A stretch of DNA of 64,000 bases from Ramlibacter sp. (GTDB lineage Bacteria > Pseudomonadota > Gammaproteobacteria > Burkholderiales > Burkholderiaceae_C). The stretch spans positions 1-64,000 of the forward strand of contig JACDFR010000002.1 of assembly GCA_013815685.1 (NCBI GenBank), in the 5' to 3' direction. Shown one piece after another: positions 15,442 to 25,159 of the stretch. The translations under genes were made by a program, and so were the position numbers. The notes below the pieces were generated by a model. It saw only the letters and a list, made by a program, of their open reading frames with translations. It did no database searches and was not told the origin of the DNA. The stretch's first letter is position 1, and each line of letters starts with the position of its first letter.

Positions 15442-16677
15442 ATGAATCAAGCGCTTGTTACAACATTTCCGGTTACCGATCGTGTCCGCGAAGCGATGGC
15501 GGTCACGCTACGCGGCGCCCAGGAGCTGATTCCGCAAGAGGATTGGGCGCAAAAGCTGGCCAAATCCGAAGCCACGAAGGTGCCGCTGCGCATCAAGCTG
15601 GGACTCGATCCTACAGCGCCTGACATCCATATCGGACATACCGTCGTCCTGAACAAGTTGCGCCAGTTGCAGGAGCTGGGGCACACAGTGATCTTCCTGA
15701 TCGGCGATTTCACGTCGATGATCGGCGACCCGTCCGGGCGCAACACCACCCGGCCGCCGCTCACGGCCGAACAGATCAAGATCAATGCGCAAACCTATCG
15801 CGTCCAGGCCGACAAGATCCTGGACCCCGCCCGGACCGAACTTCGCTACAACAGCGAATGGAGCGATCCGCTCGGTGCGCGCGGCCTCATCCAGCTGGCC
15901 GCGAAGTACACGGTGGCGCGCATGATGGAGCGCGACGACTTCAACAAGCGGTTCAAGGAGGGGCGCTCGATCTCGGTCCACGAGTTTCTGTACCCCCTGA
16001 TGCAGGGCTATGACTCGGTCGCGCTGCGAAGCGACCTCGAACTCGGGGGCACGGACCAGAAGTTCAACCTGCTGATGGGCCGGCATTTGCAGCAGGAATA
16101 CGGGCAGGAGCCGCAATGCATCCTGACCATGCCGCTGCTCGAAGGGCTCGATGGCGTCGACAAGATGTCCAAGAGCAAGAACAACTACATCGGCATCAAT
16201 GAAGAGGCGAACACCATGTTCGCCAAAGTACTGTCGATCTCGGATGAGCTGATGTGGCGCTGGTACACGCTGCTGAGTTTTCGCAGCGAGGCCGAGATCG
16301 CCACGCTCAAGAAGGAAGTGGAAGGCGGGCGCAACCCCAAGGATGCCAAGGTGCTGCTGGCCCGCGAGATCACGGCCCGCTTCCACAACGCCCACGCGGC
16401 CGCGGCTGCCGAGCGGGATTTCGCCAATCGCAGCAAGGGGGGCATACCCGACGAGATCCCCGAGGTGCGGCTGGGCGGTGCGCCTCTGGGCATCGGCCAG
16501 TTGCTCAAGCAGGCGGGCCTCGCGCCGTCGGCCAGCGAGGCCCACCGCCTGATCGAGGGTGGGGGAGTGCGTGTGGATTCCAGCATGGTGAGCGACAAGG
16601 CGCTCAAGCTCGAGGCCGGCACTTACGTGCTGCAGGTAGGCAAGCGCAAATTCGCGAGGATCCTGCTGGCCGCCTGA
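15442..16677 (+). CDS. tyrS: Tyrosyl-tRNA synthetase
   Basis: 411 aa class I aminoacyl-tRNA synthetase of the longer TyrRS type common in proteobacteria. HIGH signature in [16 protein letters not shown] in DKMSKSKNN, tyrosine pocket [21 protein letters not shown], and a C-terminal S4 RNA-binding domain ([14 protein letters not shown]). The start is at MNQALVTTF. The 153-base divergent region towards the M23 gene carries the promoters. Confidence 0.97.
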   Translation: MNQALVTTFPVTDRVREAMAVTLRGAQELIPQEDWAQKLAKSEATKVPLRIKLGLDPTAPDIHIGHTVVLNKLRQLQELGHTVIFLIGDFTSMIGDPSGRNTTRPPLTAEQIKINAQTYRVQADKILDPARTELRYNSEWSDPLGARGLIQLAAKYTVARMMERDDFNKRFKEGRSISVHEFLYPLMQGYDSVALRSDLELGGTDQKFNLLMGRHLQQEYGQEPQCILTMPLLEGLDGVDKMSKSKNNYIGINEEANTMFAKVLSISDELMWRWYTLLSFRSEAEIATLKKEVEGGRNPKDAKVLLAREITARFHNAHAAAAAERDFANRSKGGIPDEIPEVRLGGAPLGIGQLLKQAGLAPSASEAHRLIEGGGVRVDSSMVSDKALKLEAGTYVLQVGKRKFARILLAA

Positions 16678-16692
16678 GCCCACAATGCGGCC

Positions 16693-17604
16693 ATGCTTCA
16701 TGCCCTGCGCACCGTCCGCCCCCAGCTGCTGCTGCGGGTCTCGATCGCGGTCGCGGTGCTCACCATCGCGCTCAAGAGCCTGGCCTGGTGGCTGACGGGT
16801 TCGGTGGGCCTGCTCTCGGACGCGATGGAATCGGTGGTCAACCTCGCCAGCGCGGTTTTTGCGTTGCTGATGGTCACGATAGCGCGCCGGCCCGCGGATG
16901 CCGAACATCCCTATGGCCACCACAAGGCCGAATATTTCTCTTCCGGGTTCGAGGGGCTGCTGATCATCGTCGCCGCGCTCGGTATTTTCTGGGCTGCGGC
17001 GCAGCGGCTTCTGAATCCGCAGCCACTGGTCCAGCTCGGCCTGGGCCTGGGGTTGTCGGTGCTGAGTTCCGCCATCAACGGGCTCCTCGCCTGGGCCATG
17101 CTGGCGTCGGCCAGAACGCACCGTTCGATGGCCCTGGAGGGCGAAGGCCGGCACCTGATCACGGACGTGTGGACTTCGGCGGGCGTCATCGTCGGAATCG
17201 GGCTGGTGGCACTCAGCGGCTGGCTCTGGCTCGACGCCGCAGTGGCGATCGGCGTCGCGCTCAACATTCTTCGCGAGGGCGCGCGGCTCATGTGGAAGTC
17301 GTCGCAGGGCCTGATGGACGAGGCGCTGGAGCCGGAGATCCTGGCCGACATCGAGCGGATCCTGGAAGCCTTCAGGCACCCCTCGATCCGTTTCGATCAC
17401 ATCTCAAGCCGGCGATCGGGACAGCGCCGCTTCGTGGACCTGCACATGCACATGCCGGCGTCCTGGACGCTGCGCCGCGCCGCGGCGGTGCGGGGTTCGG
17501 TGGAGCAGGCGCTGATGAGCGCCGTGCCGGGCCTGCGCGCCAGCATCCAACTGCTGCCCAGCGACGTGGAGGCGCATTTCGAGGACGAGGAGGACATGCT
17601 TTGA
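16693..17604 (+). CDS. Cation diffusion facilitator family transporter (FieF-like)
   Basis: 303 aa. Proton-driven efflux of divalent metal ions (Zn, Fe, Cd or similar). About six membrane segments in the first 200 residues; metal-site motifs SDAMES in TM2, [11 protein letters not shown] in the cytoplasmic loop, and TDVWTS in TM5. The C-terminal cytoplasmic domain holds further His residues (DLHMHMP). Metal specificity cannot be read from sequence. The last bases overlap dtd by four bases, so they are co-transcribed. Confidence 0.92.
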   Translation: MLHALRTVRPQLLLRVSIAVAVLTIALKSLAWWLTGSVGLLSDAMESVVNLASAVFALLMVTIARRPADAEHPYGHHKAEYFSSGFEGLLIIVAALGIFWAAAQRLLNPQPLVQLGLGLGLSVLSSAINGLLAWAMLASARTHRSMALEGEGRHLITDVWTSAGVIVGIGLVALSGWLWLDAAVAIGVALNILREGARLMWKSSQGLMDEALEPEILADIERILEAFRHPSIRFDHISSRRSGQRRFVDLHMHMPASWTLRRAAAVRGSVEQALMSAVPGLRASIQLLPSDVEAHFEDEEDML

Positions 17605-18041
17605 TCAGTGTGATCCAGCGAGTGAGCCAAGCCCGCGTGGACGTCGGCGGCCTGACCGTTGGTGAAATTGGGGCAGGGCTGCTGGTGCTGGTTTGTGCGG
17701 AGAACGGCGACGGCGAGCCTCAGGCCGACAGGCTGCTCGCGAAGCTGTTGAAGCTGCGCATCTTCAGCGACGAAACAGGCAAGTTGAACCGCAGCGTGCA
17801 GGAGGTGGAAGGCGGCTTGCTGATCGTGAGCCAGTTCACGCTGGCTGCCGACACCTCGGGCGGAAATCGACCCAGCTTCACCCGGGCGGCGCAGCCGCAG
17901 GAAGGCCGCCGCCTCTACGACTACTTCGTCGCCCAGGCCAGGGCCGCGCATCCGGTGGTGCAGACCGGCCGGTTCGCCACCGACATGAAAGTGCAACTGG
18001 TCAATGACGGGCCGGTCACCATTCCCCTCACGGTCCGCTAG
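17601..18041 (+). CDS. dtd: D-aminoacyl-tRNA deacylase
   Basis: 146 aa. It hydrolyses D-amino acids (and mischarged glycine) from tRNA. Family motifs: [14 protein letters not shown] at the start, [13 protein letters not shown] with the SQ motif, [10 protein letters not shown], and the cross-subunit NDGPVTIPL motif at the C-terminus. Start codon is TTG at 17601, overlapping the transporter stop (TTGA); homology supports this unusual start because the family begins with M-I-x-V-I-Q-R-V. Confidence 0.95.
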   Translation: MISVIQRVSQARVDVGGLTVGEIGAGLLVLVCAENGDGEPQADRLLAKLLKLRIFSDETGKLNRSVQEVEGGLLIVSQFTLAADTSGGNRPSFTRAAQPQEGRRLYDYFVAQARAAHPVVQTGRFATDMKVQLVNDGPVTIPLTVR

Positions 18042-18047
18042 GGACGA

Positions 18048-18509
18048 TCAATAGGGACTGGCAAAGCCCAGCGATCCGAGCAGCAGCACCTCCAGCGCCT
18101 CCATTTCCATCGCGCCTTCATCGCCGTGCTCATGGTCATAGCCTTGCGCGTGCAATGTGCCGTGGACCAGCAAGTGGGCGTAATGAGCCTGCATCGCCTT
18201 GCCCTGCGCCCGCGCTTCGGCCTGCACCACCGGCGCGCACAGCACCAGGTCGGCCGTCACCACCGGCGTGCGCGCGTAGTCGAAGGTCAGGACATTGGTG
18301 GCGTAGTCCCTGCCGCGGTACTGCAGGTTCAGCGCCCGGCCTTCGTCCTCGCCGACGACGCGGACCGCGATTTCAGCCGGTCCGCGCAAGGCATGGGCGA
18401 CCCAGCGGGCCACGGCGGCGCGCCTGAGCATGCTCCGATGCGCGCGTGCGCCGTCGAAGCCACCAAACTGCAGAGTGAGGTCCAGCCGGGGGCTGGGGCT
18501 ACTTGGCAT
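18048..18509 (-). CDS. ybeY: Endoribonuclease YbeY
   Basis: 153 aa. Single-strand metallo-endoribonuclease in 16S rRNA 3' maturation and ribosome quality control. The zinc triad is in HGTLHAQGYDH near the C-terminus, and NVLTFDY is conserved. The ATG at 18509 is preferred (overlapping phoH by 11 bases); an ATG at 18536 would add nine residues. PhoH-YbeY pairing is the usual arrangement, often with a corC gene that is not seen here. Confidence 0.94.
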   Translation of the reverse strand: MPSSPSPRLDLTLQFGGFDGARAHRSMLRRAAVARWVAHALRGPAEIAVRVVGEDEGRALNLQYRGRDYATNVLTFDYARTPVVTADLVLCAPVVQAEARAQGKAMQAHYAHLLVHGTLHAQGYDHEHGDEGAMEMEALEVLLLGSLGFASPY

Positions 18510-19443
18510 CGCTTTTTCGAGCCGCGTCGTAAGCATCGACGATGCGCGCCACCAGCGGGTGCCTCACCACGTCGGCGCTGGTGAACCGGGTGTGGGCGAT
18601 GCCCTTGACGCGCTTGAGAATGCGTTCGGCCTCTACCAGGCCGGACAAATGTCCCTTGGGCAGGTCGATCTGGCTGACATCGCCCGTCACCACGGCCTTC
18701 GCGCCGAACCCGATCCGCGTGAGAAACATCTTCATCTGCTCGGGAGTGGTGTTCTGTGCCTCATCGAGGATGACGAAAGCGTTGGTCAGCGTGCGCCCGC
18801 GCATGAAGGCCAGGGGCGCGATTTCCAGCGCCTGGCGCTCGAAGGCCTTGGTCACCTTGTCGAAGCCCATCAGCTCATAGAGCGCGTCGTACAGCGGTCG
18901 CAGGTAGGGATCGACCTTCTGCGACAGGTCGCCCGGAAGGAAGCCCAGTTTCTCCCCGGCCTCCACCGCCGGGCGCGTGAGGACGATGCGCTGCACCGCG
19001 CTGCGCTCGAGCGCATCGACCGCGCAGGCCACGGCCAGGTAGGTCTTGCCGGTGCCGGCCGGCCCGATGCCAAATGTGATGTCGTGGTTGGCGATGTTGT
19101 CCAGGTACACGCTCTGGTTGGGGGTGCGTGCCTTGAGGTCGCTGCGGCGCGTGTGCAGCACCTGGACGCCATCCTCATCGTCCGACATCGCCGAATCGCC
19201 GGCCACCATGAGCAGCACCTTGTCGGGCGAGATCGGCCGCCCCGCCATCTCATGGAGCGCCTGGAGAACTTCCAGTGCGCGCTGGGCCTTTGTCTTGGGG
19301 CCGTCGATCTTGAATTGCTCGTGCCGATGCTCGATGCGTACCTGCAGGGCGGTTTCGATGGTACGCAGGTGCTCGTCGGTGGGACCGCACAGGTGGGCCA
19401 GGCGGGTGTTGCTGGGCGGGGAAAAGGTGTGTTTGAGAATCAA
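18499..19443 (-). CDS. PhoH family ATPase
   Basis: About 314 aa. PhoH-like P-loop ATPase genetically linked to YbeY and RNA metabolism. Walker A GPAGTGKT, Walker B VILDEAQN, and VLTRPAVEAGEKLGFLPGD. The start is set at TTG 19443 (LILKHTFSPPSNTRLAHLCG), where homology in related bacteria begins; another TTG at 19470 would overlap the ruvA start. Divergent from ruvA, with promoters for both in a very short gap. Confidence 0.92.
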   Translation of the reverse strand: MILKHTFSPPSNTRLAHLCGPTDEHLRTIETALQVRIEHRHEQFKIDGPKTKAQRALEVLQALHEMAGRPISPDKVLLMVAGDSAMSDDEDGVQVLHTRRSDLKARTPNQSVYLDNIANHDITFGIGPAGTGKTYLAVACAVDALERSAVQRIVLTRPAVEAGEKLGFLPGDLSQKVDPYLRPLYDALYELMGFDKVTKAFERQALEIAPLAFMRGRTLTNAFVILDEAQNTTPEQMKMFLTRIGFGAKAVVTGDVSQIDLPKGHLSGLVEAERILKRVKGIAHTRFTSADVVRHPLVARIVDAYDAARKSDAK

Positions 19444-19469
19444 GCTGATAATTCCGGCAGAGGGACCCA

Positions 19470-20045
19470 ATGATAGGCAAATTGACTGGAACGCTGGGCG
19501 ACAAGAACCCGCCGCAGGTGCTGGTGGACTGCAACGGCGTCGGCTACGAGGTCGACGTGCCGATGAGCACGTTCTATAACTTGCCGGGGGCGGGCGAGAA
19601 GGTGACCTTGCTCACCCACATGGTCGTGCGCGAGGACGCACAGCTGCTGTATGGCTTCGGCTCCAGCGGCGAGCGCGAGGCCTTCCGCCAGCTGATCAAG
19701 ATCTCGGGCGTCGGGCCCCGCACCGCGCTGTCCGTGCTCAGCGGCATGAGCGTCGCCGACATTGCCCAGGCCGTCACGGTGCAGGATGCCGGGCGGCTGG
19801 TCAAGGTGCCGGGGATCGGCAAGAAAACCGCCGAACGCCTGCTGCTCGAACTCAAGGGCAAATTCGGCCCCGACCTCGGCCTGGCCGCGGGCGGCGCCAC
19901 CAGCGATGCGCAGACCGACATCGTCCAGGCGCTCGTGGCGCTCGGCTACAGCGACAAGGAAGCCGCGGCCTCGCTCAAGGCCTTGCCCAAGGACGTGGGC
20001 GTGAGCGAAGGGATCAAGCTGGCGCTGAAGGCACTGAATAAATGA
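19470..20045 (+). CDS. ruvA: Holliday junction helicase subunit RuvA
   Basis: 191 aa. Tetrameric Holliday-junction binder that loads the RuvB motor. OB-fold N-terminus MIGKLTGTL, helix-hairpin-helix pairs in [18 protein letters not shown] and [19 protein letters not shown], acidic pin residues in between, and a C-terminal domain III ([15 protein letters not shown]) that contacts RuvB. Followed by ruvB after an 82-base gap containing a palindromic element. ruvC is not in the window. Confidence 0.97.
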   Translation: MIGKLTGTLGDKNPPQVLVDCNGVGYEVDVPMSTFYNLPGAGEKVTLLTHMVVREDAQLLYGFGSSGEREAFRQLIKISGVGPRTALSVLSGMSVADIAQAVTVQDAGRLVKVPGIGKKTAERLLLELKGKFGPDLGLAAGGATSDAQTDIVQALVALGYSDKEAAASLKALPKDVGVSEGIKLALKALNK

Positions 20046-20071
20046 GCGCAGCACCCAACCGCTTCAAGCAA

Positions 20072-20125
20072 GCTCCGGCCCCCGCGGGGGGCGGTGCAGC
20101 CGCCTTGGCGGAAGACGTGGGGGCT
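20072..20125. repeat. REP-like palindromic element between ruvA and ruvB
   Basis: GC-rich element with two adjacent hairpins: GCCCCC-GCG-GGGGGC (20078-20092) and GCCGCC-TT-GGCGG (about 20099-20112), then GAAGACGTGGGGGC. Similar short elements are common between Comamonadaceae genes. A shorter related sequence (CTCCCCCTTCGGGGGG) lies inside the phosphatase gene near 22806. Function unknown. Confidence 0.45.
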
Positions 20126-20127
20126 CG

Positions 20128-21186
20128 ATGAGCATCCAGACGGACGACTTCGAACTGCCGCCGCCGGACCGCGTGGTGTCGGCGGCGCCTGCTTCGCCGA
20201 ATGAGGAGGCGATCGAGCGCGCCCTGCGGCCCAAGCTGCTCGATGAATACGTGGGCCAGGCCAAGACACGCGAGCAGCTCGAAATCTTCATCGGCGCGGC
20301 GCGCAAGCGCGGCGAGGCGATGGACCATGTGCTGCTGTTCGGGCCGCCCGGGCTGGGCAAGACCACGCTGTCGCACATCATCGCCCACGAGCTCGGCGTG
20401 AACCTGCGCCAGACCTCCGGCCCGGTGCTGGAAAAGCCCAAGGATCTGGCGGCGCTGCTGACCAACCTCGAGAAGAACGACGTGCTCTTCATCGACGAGA
20501 TCCACCGCCTCTCGCCCGTCGTCGAGGAAATCCTGTACCCCGCGCTGGAGGACTACCAGATCGACATCATGATCGGCGAGGGCCCCGCCGCCCGCTCGAT
20601 CAAGCTGGACCTGCAGCCGTTCACCCTGGTGGGTGCGACGACGCGGGCGGGCATGCTCACCAACCCGTTGCGCGACCGGTTCGGCATCGTGGCGCGACTG
20701 GAGTTCTACACCGCCGAGGAACTGGCCCGTATCGTCAAGCGCAGCGCCGGCCTGCTCAAGGCGCCCATGGACGAACAGGGCGGGGTGGAGATCGCGAAGC
20801 GTTCACGCGGCACGCCCCGTATCGCCAATCGCCTGTTGCGGCGTGTGCGCGACTATGCCGAAGTCAAGGGCACCGGGCACATCACCCGGGAGATGGCGAA
20901 CAAGGCCCTGGCGATGCTGGACGTCGATCCGCAGGGCCTCGACGTCATGGACCGCAAACTGCTCGAAGCCGTCATCCACCGGTTCGGCGGCGGGCCGGTC
21001 GGGCTGGACAACATCGCGGCCAGCATCGGCGAAGAGCGCGACACCATCGAAGACGTGATCGAGCCCTATCTCATCCAGCAGGGCTACCTGCAGCGCACCC
21101 CGCGCGGGCGCATCGCCACGCTGGCGGCCTTTCGTCACCTGGGCGTGGCGCCGCCGAAAAGCGCCGGCGAGCTGTTCTCGGAATGA
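20128..21186 (+). CDS. ruvB: Holliday junction branch-migration ATPase RuvB
   Basis: 352 aa AAA+ hexameric motor. Walker [13 protein letters not shown], Walker [12 protein letters not shown], sensor 1 in [20 protein letters not shown] with the Arg finger, and a C-terminal winged helix ([16 protein letters not shown]). Standard length. A 180-codon frame lies antisense over its 3' end (see findings). Confidence 0.98.
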   Translation: MSIQTDDFELPPPDRVVSAAPASPNEEAIERALRPKLLDEYVGQAKTREQLEIFIGAARKRGEAMDHVLLFGPPGLGKTTLSHIIAHELGVNLRQTSGPVLEKPKDLAALLTNLEKNDVLFIDEIHRLSPVVEEILYPALEDYQIDIMIGEGPAARSIKLDLQPFTLVGATTRAGMLTNPLRDRFGIVARLEFYTAEELARIVKRSAGLLKAPMDEQGGVEIAKRSRGTPRIANRLLRRVRDYAEVKGTGHITREMANKALAMLDVDPQGLDVMDRKLLEAVIHRFGGGPVGLDNIAASIGEERDTIEDVIEPYLIQQGYLQRTPRGRIATLAAFRHLGVAPPKSAGELFSE

Positions 21187-21361
21187 TGCGGCACCGCCGA
21201 TGAGGGTGAGAGCATTGGTTTGGCATTGCAGGCGATCAGACCACAGCGGGTCCGGGCTGTTGAGCGGGCCGCGCGTGCCGTAGACGCACTTCTCGTCTTC
21301 CTCCTGCATCGTCGTTGGCTCGAAGCGATTCAGCGCTGCACTCATGCCCTCTTTTCGCCCG

Positions 21362-22558
21362 TCAGGTCAAGGCCCCTCTGGCGTCTACCCTGATGATGGC
21401 TTCCACCACGCCCTGGCTCAGCCCGCCGGCTACCCCGATCATGAAATCGTGCAGGTTCACCGTGGGGTCGCAGTGGCCGGGAACCAGCCACAGCATCCGG
21501 CCGATGCCCGGTATCCTGCGCCCGGCGCCGGCCGGGCGCAGGATGCCGTGCTCGTCGCCGCCGTTGAAATAGTCCAGCTCGCTGTCCGGGTCGAGCGCGT
21601 GCACCCTCGGCAAGCCCGAATCGATGGCATGGCTCTTGTGGCCCGCATCGCACACGGCATATTCCTTGTGGGAGCTGATCACCTGGCTCATGACGAACAA
21701 GGCGTGCTCGAACTGGGGTTGGGCGGCGTCGCGCTCGTTGGCTGCGTAATCGGCGTCCATGAACATGAAAGATCCGGCCTGCAGTTCCCCGAACACGCCG
21801 CTGGCCGCCTCGCAGACCATGGTGCCGGTCCCCGCCCCGGTGACCAGGCCGACCGGCATGCCTTCCGCCTCGATCAGCCGGCGCGTGTAGCGGACCTCAT
21901 CCATCACGATGGCGATGGTGTCGCGCCGCTGCCGCGCGCCGCGCAAATGCTGCGCCTTGCCATGGTAGGCCTGCAGTCCGGCGAACCGCAGCGCGGGGTG
22001 CTTGCGGATTTCCTGTGACAGGGCCACCGCCGCGGGACCGGGTGTGGCGCCGCAACGGCCGTGGCCGACGTCGATTTCGACGAAGACATCAATCACCGCG
22101 CGGGCGCTGTGGTGCTCGCGCGCCTCGTTCATCGCCTGGGCCAGCCGGATCACACCCTCGCTGCTGTCCACCGCAATGGCCAGCTGGCCGTCCTGCGCGG
22201 CGGCCCGGTGCGCGAGCGCCGCCACACGCGCCAGCTTGGACGCGGCGATCACCTCGTTGCTGATAAAGACGTTGTGGATGCCGTCGGCCACCATCACCTC
22301 GGCTTCGGCGGTTTTCTGGACACACACGCCCACGGCGCCGGCCTGCATCTGGAGCCGCGCCAGCGCGACGCTCTTGTGCGTCTTGGCGTGCGGTCGCCAG
22401 CGCACGTTGTGCTTCTTCGCGAACTCGGCCATGCGACCGATGTTGCGTTTCATCGCGTCGAGGTCCACGACCAGGGCCGGTGTGTCGATCGCGTGGACGC
22501 TCTGGCCCACCAGGGAGGTCAGGGATTCAGATAGTGGTGTTTTCGTCGGCGGCTTCAT
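21362..22558 (-). CDS. DSD1-family PLP enzyme, D-threonine aldolase / 3-hydroxy-D-aspartate aldolase-like
   Basis: 398 aa fold-III (alanine racemase-like) PLP enzyme. The PLP lysine lies in RPHAKTHKS near residue 60; the C-terminal divalent-metal site of the D-threonine aldolase family is suggested by PGHCDPTVNLHD. IDTPALVVDLDAM is the typical start. Family members split D-threonine or D-3-hydroxyaspartate into glycine or glyoxylate products, or dehydrate D-serine; the substrate cannot be fixed here. The 5' end overlaps the upstream phosphatase gene by 32 bases. Confidence 0.85.
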   Translation of the reverse strand: MKPPTKTPLSESLTSLVGQSVHAIDTPALVVDLDAMKRNIGRMAEFAKKHNVRWRPHAKTHKSVALARLQMQAGAVGVCVQKTAEAEVMVADGIHNVFISNEVIAASKLARVAALAHRAAAQDGQLAIAVDSSEGVIRLAQAMNEAREHHSARAVIDVFVEIDVGHGRCGATPGPAAVALSQEIRKHPALRFAGLQAYHGKAQHLRGARQRRDTIAIVMDEVRYTRRLIEAEGMPVGLVTGAGTGTMVCEAASGVFGELQAGSFMFMDADYAANERDAAQPQFEHALFVMSQVISSHKEYAVCDAGHKSHAIDSGLPRVHALDPDSELDYFNGGDEHGILRPAGAGRRIPGIGRMLWLVPGHCDPTVNLHDFMIGVAGGLSQGVVEAIIRVDARGALT

Positions 22559-23171
22559 GGTCCAGGTGCTGGGTATCGGACCAGCCTACCAGAGTGAAGC
22601 CCTCGGGCGTCCACAACAGGCGGTTGATGGCGCCGTTGGGCAGCTCCCAGGTACGGGGCGAATTGACTTCCTGGCCCGTGGCGACCCGGTAGAGCGCATC
22701 CAGCACGCCGCCGTGGGCGACCACGACGATCTGCTGGCCGGGGTGGCGGGACGCCAGCGCCTGGAGCGTGCGCGTCACTCGCTCGCGCAGCTGAAGCAGC
22801 GATTCTCCCCCTTCGGGGGGCTCCCATTCGGGAATGCGCTTGCGCCAGTTGTGGGCATGGTCGGGCCACGTCCGATGGATTTCATCGAACGTCTTGCCTT
22901 CGAACATCCCGAAGCTTCGCTCGCGCAGCCCCTCATCGGGAACCACCGGGATGCCCGCCACATCGGCGATGGACTGTGCCGTCTGGTGCGCCCGCCCCAG
23001 GTCGCTGGTGTACACGGCAGTGATCTCTTCGGACGCCAACGCTTCGCCCACACGGCGCGCCTGCCACCGGCCGGTATCGTTGAGTCCGATGTCGCGCTGG
23101 CCCTGGATGCGGGCATCGGCATTCCAGGCGGTTTCGCCATGGCGCACGGCGATGATTCGGGTGGCTTGCAT
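22527..23171 (-). CDS. Histidine phosphatase / phosphoglycerate mutase-like protein
   Basis: About 214 aa. Branch-1 histidine phosphatase. Catalytic RHGETAWN near residue 9; second His in VVVAHGGVLDAL; the phosphate pocket motif ERSFGMFEGK is typical of GpmB/CobC-like enzymes. The ATG at 23171 is chosen because homology begins at TRIIAVRHGE; the frame extends 17 codons further upstream. True substrate unknown; a phosphoglycerate mutase activity should not be assumed. Overlaps the DSD1-family gene, so they form a probable two-gene unit. Confidence 0.88.
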   Translation of the reverse strand: MQATRIIAVRHGETAWNADARIQGQRDIGLNDTGRWQARRVGEALASEEITAVYTSDLGRAHQTAQSIADVAGIPVVPDEGLRERSFGMFEGKTFDEIHRTWPDHAHNWRKRIPEWEPPEGGESLLQLRERVTRTLQALASRHPGQQIVVVAHGGVLDALYRVATGQEVNSPRTWELPNGAINRLLWTPEGFTLVGWSDTQHLDHEAADENTTI

Positions 23172-23225
23172 GCGATCCATTGTAGGGAGCAGGCCATCCG
23201 TAGCAACCGCGAGCGTTGCCAAGTG

Positions 23226-23801
23226 TTAGCGCCCTATCTGCAGGTCCACGCGCCGCGGGCCCGCCGGCGGCGTCGGGAACCCTTGCAAGGCGGCGTGGAA
23301 CATGGCAGGAAGGGCGGTGCGGTTGTCCACCCAGGGGCCGGCATTGGCAGCCCGCGTTTCATAGACGGGGCGGTTTGACGGCAATTCGCGAATGATGAGG
23401 GCGACATCGCGTTGGTACCACGGGGACTCCAGGCGCCCGAACGGAAAGCCGAATCCCAGCCCGACGCCTCGATGGCCGATTCCGATTCCACCCCAGCCCT
23501 CCCAGGGGTTCGACCATGGTGACAGAACACGCTGGACCTGGGCACCAACTTGCACGCTGTAGCGAGGATTGGCGTCGTCGCGGCGCAGGCCTGCGCTGTG
23601 CAACGCGCCGTCGGCCATGGCTTCAAGCTGTACCTGCGCCGGGTCCTGCTGCGATGGCAGCCGCTCGAAGCGGTAGGTCGGCTGGGCCGGCAGCGCGGTG
23701 AGGTTGGAAAAAGACTGGACGTTGTTGTCCAGCAGATAGCCGGTCGCGCACCCCGAAAGCAGAACAGCGGCGGCACAAGCAATACCCAACGAAAACTTCA
23801 T
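23226..23801 (-). CDS. DUF4136 lipoprotein
   Basis: 191 aa. Signal peptide with lipobox LLSGC (Cys18), so membrane-anchored, probably in the outer membrane. The DUF4136 domain follows, with TYRFERLPSQ and the glycine-rich GWGGIGIGHRGVGLGFGF stretch. Function unknown in the family. Same strand as ttcA upstream (27-base gap) and the phosphatase downstream. Confidence 0.85.
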   Translation of the reverse strand: MKFSLGIACAAAVLLSGCATGYLLDNNVQSFSNLTALPAQPTYRFERLPSQQDPAQVQLEAMADGALHSAGLRRDDANPRYSVQVGAQVQRVLSPWSNPWEGWGGIGIGHRGVGLGFGFPFGRLESPWYQRDVALIIRELPSNRPVYETRAANAGPWVDNRTALPAMFHAALQGFPTPPAGPRRVDLQIGR

Positions 23802-23828
23802 TCACGGCCTTCCCGCGAGGCATCCGCC

Positions 23829-24746
23829 TCACATCTTGATGACTTGCAGGCCGGGCAAGGGGGCAGCGACAAATTCCTGGGGATCGAAAGCCCTGTCGCC
23901 ATCCTCGCTGGCCACGCCACTGGCGGTGAGACCCTTGAAGTCGTAATGTGTTCCGTCCGCCAAGTGGGAGGGGACCACATTTTGTAAAGCCGTGAACATG
24001 GTGTCTACCCGCCCCGGGTGCTGGCGCTCCCACTCGCGCAGCATCGCCGCGACCTGCTTGCGCTGCAGGTTTTCCTGGCTGCCGCACAGGGTGCACGGAA
24101 TGATGGGGAACTGCCGGTGCTCGGCCCAGCGCACCAGGTCCCTCTCGGCCACGTAGGCGAGCGGGCGGATCACGATGTGCCTGCCGTCGTCGCTGACCAG
24201 CTTGGGCGGCATGCCTTTCAGCTTGCCGCCGAAGAACATGTTGAGGAAAAAGGTCTGCAGGATGTCGTCGCGGTGGTGGCCCAGCGCGATCTTGGTCGCG
24301 CCCAGCTCGTCGGCAACGCGGTACAGGATGCCGCGGCGCAGGCGCGAACACAGGCTGCACATCGTCTTGCCCTCGGGGATCTTGTCCTTGACGATCGAAT
24401 AGGTGTCCTGGTTCTCGATGTGGAAGGGCACGCCGGTCTTCGCGAGGTATTCCGGCAGCACGTGCTCGGGAAAACCGGGCTGCTTCTGGTCCAGGTTGAC
24501 GGCGACCAGTTCGAAATTCACCGGGGCGCGCTGTTGCATTTTCTGCAGGATGTCGAGCATGCCGTAGCTGTCCTTCCCGCCGGACAGGCAGACCATGACC
24601 TTGTCGCCTTCCTCGATCATGTTGTAGTCGGCGATGGCCTGTCCCATCAGGCGGCACAAGCGCTTCTCGAGCTTGTGGGTCTCGCGCTCGATCTTGCGTT
24701 CCCGGTCGATGGGAACAATTTCGGTTTCGGTCCAGACTGCGCTCAT
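23829..24746 (-). CDS. ttcA: tRNA 2-thiocytidine(32) synthetase TtcA
   Basis: 305 aa. ATP-dependent thiolation of C32 in certain tRNAs using a 4Fe-4S cluster. PP-loop [10 protein letters not shown], cluster cysteines in [11 protein letters not shown] and PCTLCGSQ, and [10 protein letters not shown]. The start is at MSAVWTETE; the long open frame continuing upstream is a chance extension across folB. Downstream of the second FolB-like gene. Confidence 0.95.
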   Translation of the reverse strand: MSAVWTETEIVPIDRERKIERETHKLEKRLCRLMGQAIADYNMIEEGDKVMVCLSGGKDSYGMLDILQKMQQRAPVNFELVAVNLDQKQPGFPEHVLPEYLAKTGVPFHIENQDTYSIVKDKIPEGKTMCSLCSRLRRGILYRVADELGATKIALGHHRDDILQTFFLNMFFGGKLKGMPPKLVSDDGRHIVIRPLAYVAERDLVRWAEHRQFPIIPCTLCGSQENLQRKQVAAMLREWERQHPGRVDTMFTALQNVVPSHLADGTHYDFKGLTASGVASEDGDRAFDPQEFVAAPLPGLQVIKM

Positions 24747-24781
24747 GGCTCTATTGTCGCTCGCTCGCCTTCCCCCCGCAC

Positions 24782-25150
24782 TTACCAGAGTCCGGTCTCG
24801 ACCCTGATCGCCACTTCGCAATCGTCGAAGATTTCCAGCTTGGCGATGCGCACCCGCACGCCCAGCACGCCGGGCAACTGCATCAGCCGATGGGCCAGCT
24901 TGCCGATCAGGCTTTCCAGCAGGTTCACATGCTCTGCCGTGCATTCGTCGATGATGATCTTGCGCACCTTGCGGTAGTCCAGCACATGGCCAATGTTGTC
25001 GTCGCGCGGCAGCAGGGGCTGCGGACCGAGGTTCAGCTCGGCATCCACCATGATGGGCTGGGGGCTGGTCTTCTCGTGATCGAGGATGCCCAGGTTCGCG
25101 ACGAAGCGCAGTCCCGTGAGCGTAAGAATCTGATTTCCGGCCTTCGTCAT
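24782..25150 (-). CDS. Dihydroneopterin aldolase-like protein (FolB/FolX family), copy 2
   Basis: 122 aa. Same family as the protein at 4803-5192 but strongly diverged. [19 protein letters not shown] at the start, then [30 protein letters not shown], and a C-terminal [19 protein letters not shown] that lacks the Lys-Pro pair seen as STEKPD in copy 1. That lysine is catalytic in classical FolB, so copy 2 may have a shifted activity. It lies 9 bases downstream of its own FolM-like reductase, mirroring the first pair. Confidence 0.8.
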   Translation of the reverse strand: MTKAGNQILTLTGLRFVANLGILDHEKTSPQPIMVDAELNLGPQPLLPRDDNIGHVLDYRKVRKIIIDECTAEHVNLLESLIGKLAHRLMQLPGVLGVRVRIAKLEIFDDCEVAIRVETGLW

Positions 25151-25159
25151 GAGGTTCTC

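Noticed and set aside
15508-17400. 630-codon minus-strand frame over tyrS and the cation efflux gene
   Set aside because: Composition is His/Arg/Gln-rich, as expected for an antisense shadow; it spans two real genes and has no domain signature.
18155-18427. 90-codon plus-strand frame over ybeY
   Set aside because: Pro/Arg/Ala-rich shadow of ybeY with no start context.
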